Source of the DNA: Candidatus Jettenia caeni
GTDB taxonomy: Bacteria; Planctomycetota; Brocadiia; Brocadiales; Brocadiaceae
DNA length: 64,000 bases
Assembly: GCA_000296795.1 (NCBI GenBank)
Contig: BAFH01000004.1
Span: forward strand, 434,001 to 498,000
Reading direction: 5' to 3'
This document shows, one piece after another, positions 63,325 to 64,000 of this stretch. The stretch's first letter is position 1; every line of letters starts with the position of its first letter. A program made the position numbers and the translations under genes. The notes under the pieces were generated by a model. It worked only from the letters and a program-made list of their open reading frames with translations. It did not search any database and was not told where the DNA came from.

Positions 63325-64000
63325 GCCCCTTTCTCTTGCATTCGTCCCGAACAGTTGCAAACCAAGTCAGTAAGGAATGGAGTCCGAAAGAAGAAAATGT
63401 AAACGCCAATATCCCTACGTACATCACAAACACCACACATAAAATTGTTTGTGGATTCATAAGAACTTTTTTAAAATTTTCCGGATCATTACGTGCGTTC
63501 TTTAATGCTACTATCAGTTTCGTATAATAATGTATATTTTTTATTTGAGGGTGCTCCACATGTTTGACAAAACTCGCATTTGCATTCGCATGACATTTTC
63601 CACATGTCTCTAAAATTCTATCTTTTCCAACTTTAGATTCCGGATCAGATGAATTTAATATGGTGTGTTTACCATGGCAATCAAAACATACTGGCACATC
63701 TGTTGTTGTATGTCCAAGAGCCGTAACTTGGCCATGCGCATTATTCCTATAGCTGTCAAAATATTCTTCATGGCATGAGCCGCATGATTCAATGGTTAAT
63801 TTTCTATGAAGTGGATCGGTGCCTCTTGGCACATCTCTTGGCGACTTCTCGCCCAATGGTGAATAATGGTAAGATAAACCAGCATGGCAATCCTTACAAG
63901 TTGGTACATCTTTATTCTTTTGTTTCATCAATTTTACGTGACTACTTTGCAGGTATTCATCAGCCGGATCGTCATGGCAGAAGGTAATACAATCAACCGG
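63305..64000 (-). CDS. Multihaem cytochrome c, 5' part beyond window
   Basis: The frame is open to the window edge; the first visible residues include C-I-T-F-C-H, a CX3CH haem motif just before the TTG/ATG that might be taken for a start near 63931. Four CxxCH follow (C-K-D-C-H, C-G-S-C-H, C-F-D-C-H, C-G-K-C-H), then a C-terminal membrane segment (C-V-V-F-V-M-Y-V region). At least five haems. Likely the periplasmic/lumenal half of a cytochrome bc-like electron module with the overlapping cytochrome b, feeding hydrazine synthase. Confidence 0.88.
   Translation of the reverse strand, partial: PVDCITFCHDDPADEYLQSSHVKLMKQKNKDVPTCKDCHAGLSYHYSPLGEKSPRDVPRGTDPLHRKLTIESCGSCHEEYFDSYRNNAHGQVTALGHTTTDVPVCFDCHGKHTILNSSDPESKVGKDRILETCGKCHANANASFVKHVEHPQIKNIHYYTKLIVALKNARNDPENFKKVLMNPQTILCVVFVMYVGILAFTFSSFGLHSLLTWFATVRDECKRKGHDEEQH

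Overview
The window comes from an anammox planctomycete (order Brocadiales). The evidence is a complete hydrazine synthase operon (55349-60081, minus strand). It encodes the beta-propeller subunit, the dihaem gamma subunit and the catalytic alpha subunit, and the alpha subunit carries the Cys-x-x-Cys-His-x3-Tyr signature known from the Kuenenia enzyme. Upstream of it, in the same direction, lie a Cys-rich exported protein, an NtrC-type regulator, a cytochrome b and a multihaem cytochrome c. Two octahaem hydroxylamine-oxidoreductase-like (HAO-like) proteins follow downstream. The genome is AT-rich. The species cannot be fixed from the window alone.

Layout. 1-5.7 kb: housekeeping and metabolic genes (MoaD/ThiS-like carrier, thyX, cobO, a Kht-like cation/proton antiporter pair, a radical SAM gene and two unknowns). 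6-10.4 kb: a minus-strand run of PpiC-type foldase, MarC, NtrC-type regulator and PAS histidine kinase. 10.7-23.4 kb: a duplicated module of histidine kinase, coiled-coil lipoprotein with 40-residue repeats, and NtrC-type regulator. It is interleaved with murC and four small exported proteins that share a leader-like N-terminus. Two of these are near-identical His-containing repeat proteins behind a conserved hairpin leader, and two are Cys-rich. 23.6-33.2 kb: tsaE, thiL, a MetE-like protein, an acetyltransferase, a 2-hydroxyacid dehydrogenase, a fatty-acid-hydroxylase-family protein and an 879-residue GlpX-like/TPR fusion. 33.4-40 kb: an exported RCC1 propeller, an IS5-family remnant, a cyclic-di-GMP-I riboswitch ahead of a receiver/degenerate GGDEF/methyltransferase fusion, an HD hydrolase and folD. 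40-49 kb: aconitase, an 11-haem cytochrome that looks like a NapC-HAO hybrid, a zinc-ribbon/TPR/FGE-like protein and two TPR proteins. 49-64 kb: the anammox energy cluster, with trpBA lying between the two HAO-like genes.

How the parts fit. The partial cytochrome c (63305-64000) and cytochrome b (62476-63324) look like a membrane electron-delivery module for hydrazine synthase. The adjacent NtrC-type regulator (60972-62366) is the obvious candidate activator, and a -24/-12-like element lies about 60 bp before the first gene of the hzs run. The HAO-like proteins probably act on hydrazine, hydroxylamine or related N compounds in the anammoxosome; which one does which cannot be told from the sequence.

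Most novel-looking parts: the duplicated sensor/lipoprotein/regulator locus with its small exported proteins and conserved RNA leader; the riboswitch-controlled degenerate GGDEF-methyltransferase; the NapC-HAO hybrid cytochrome; and the GlpX-like pseudoenzyme/TPR fusion. No tRNA, rRNA or CRISPR array was recognised.
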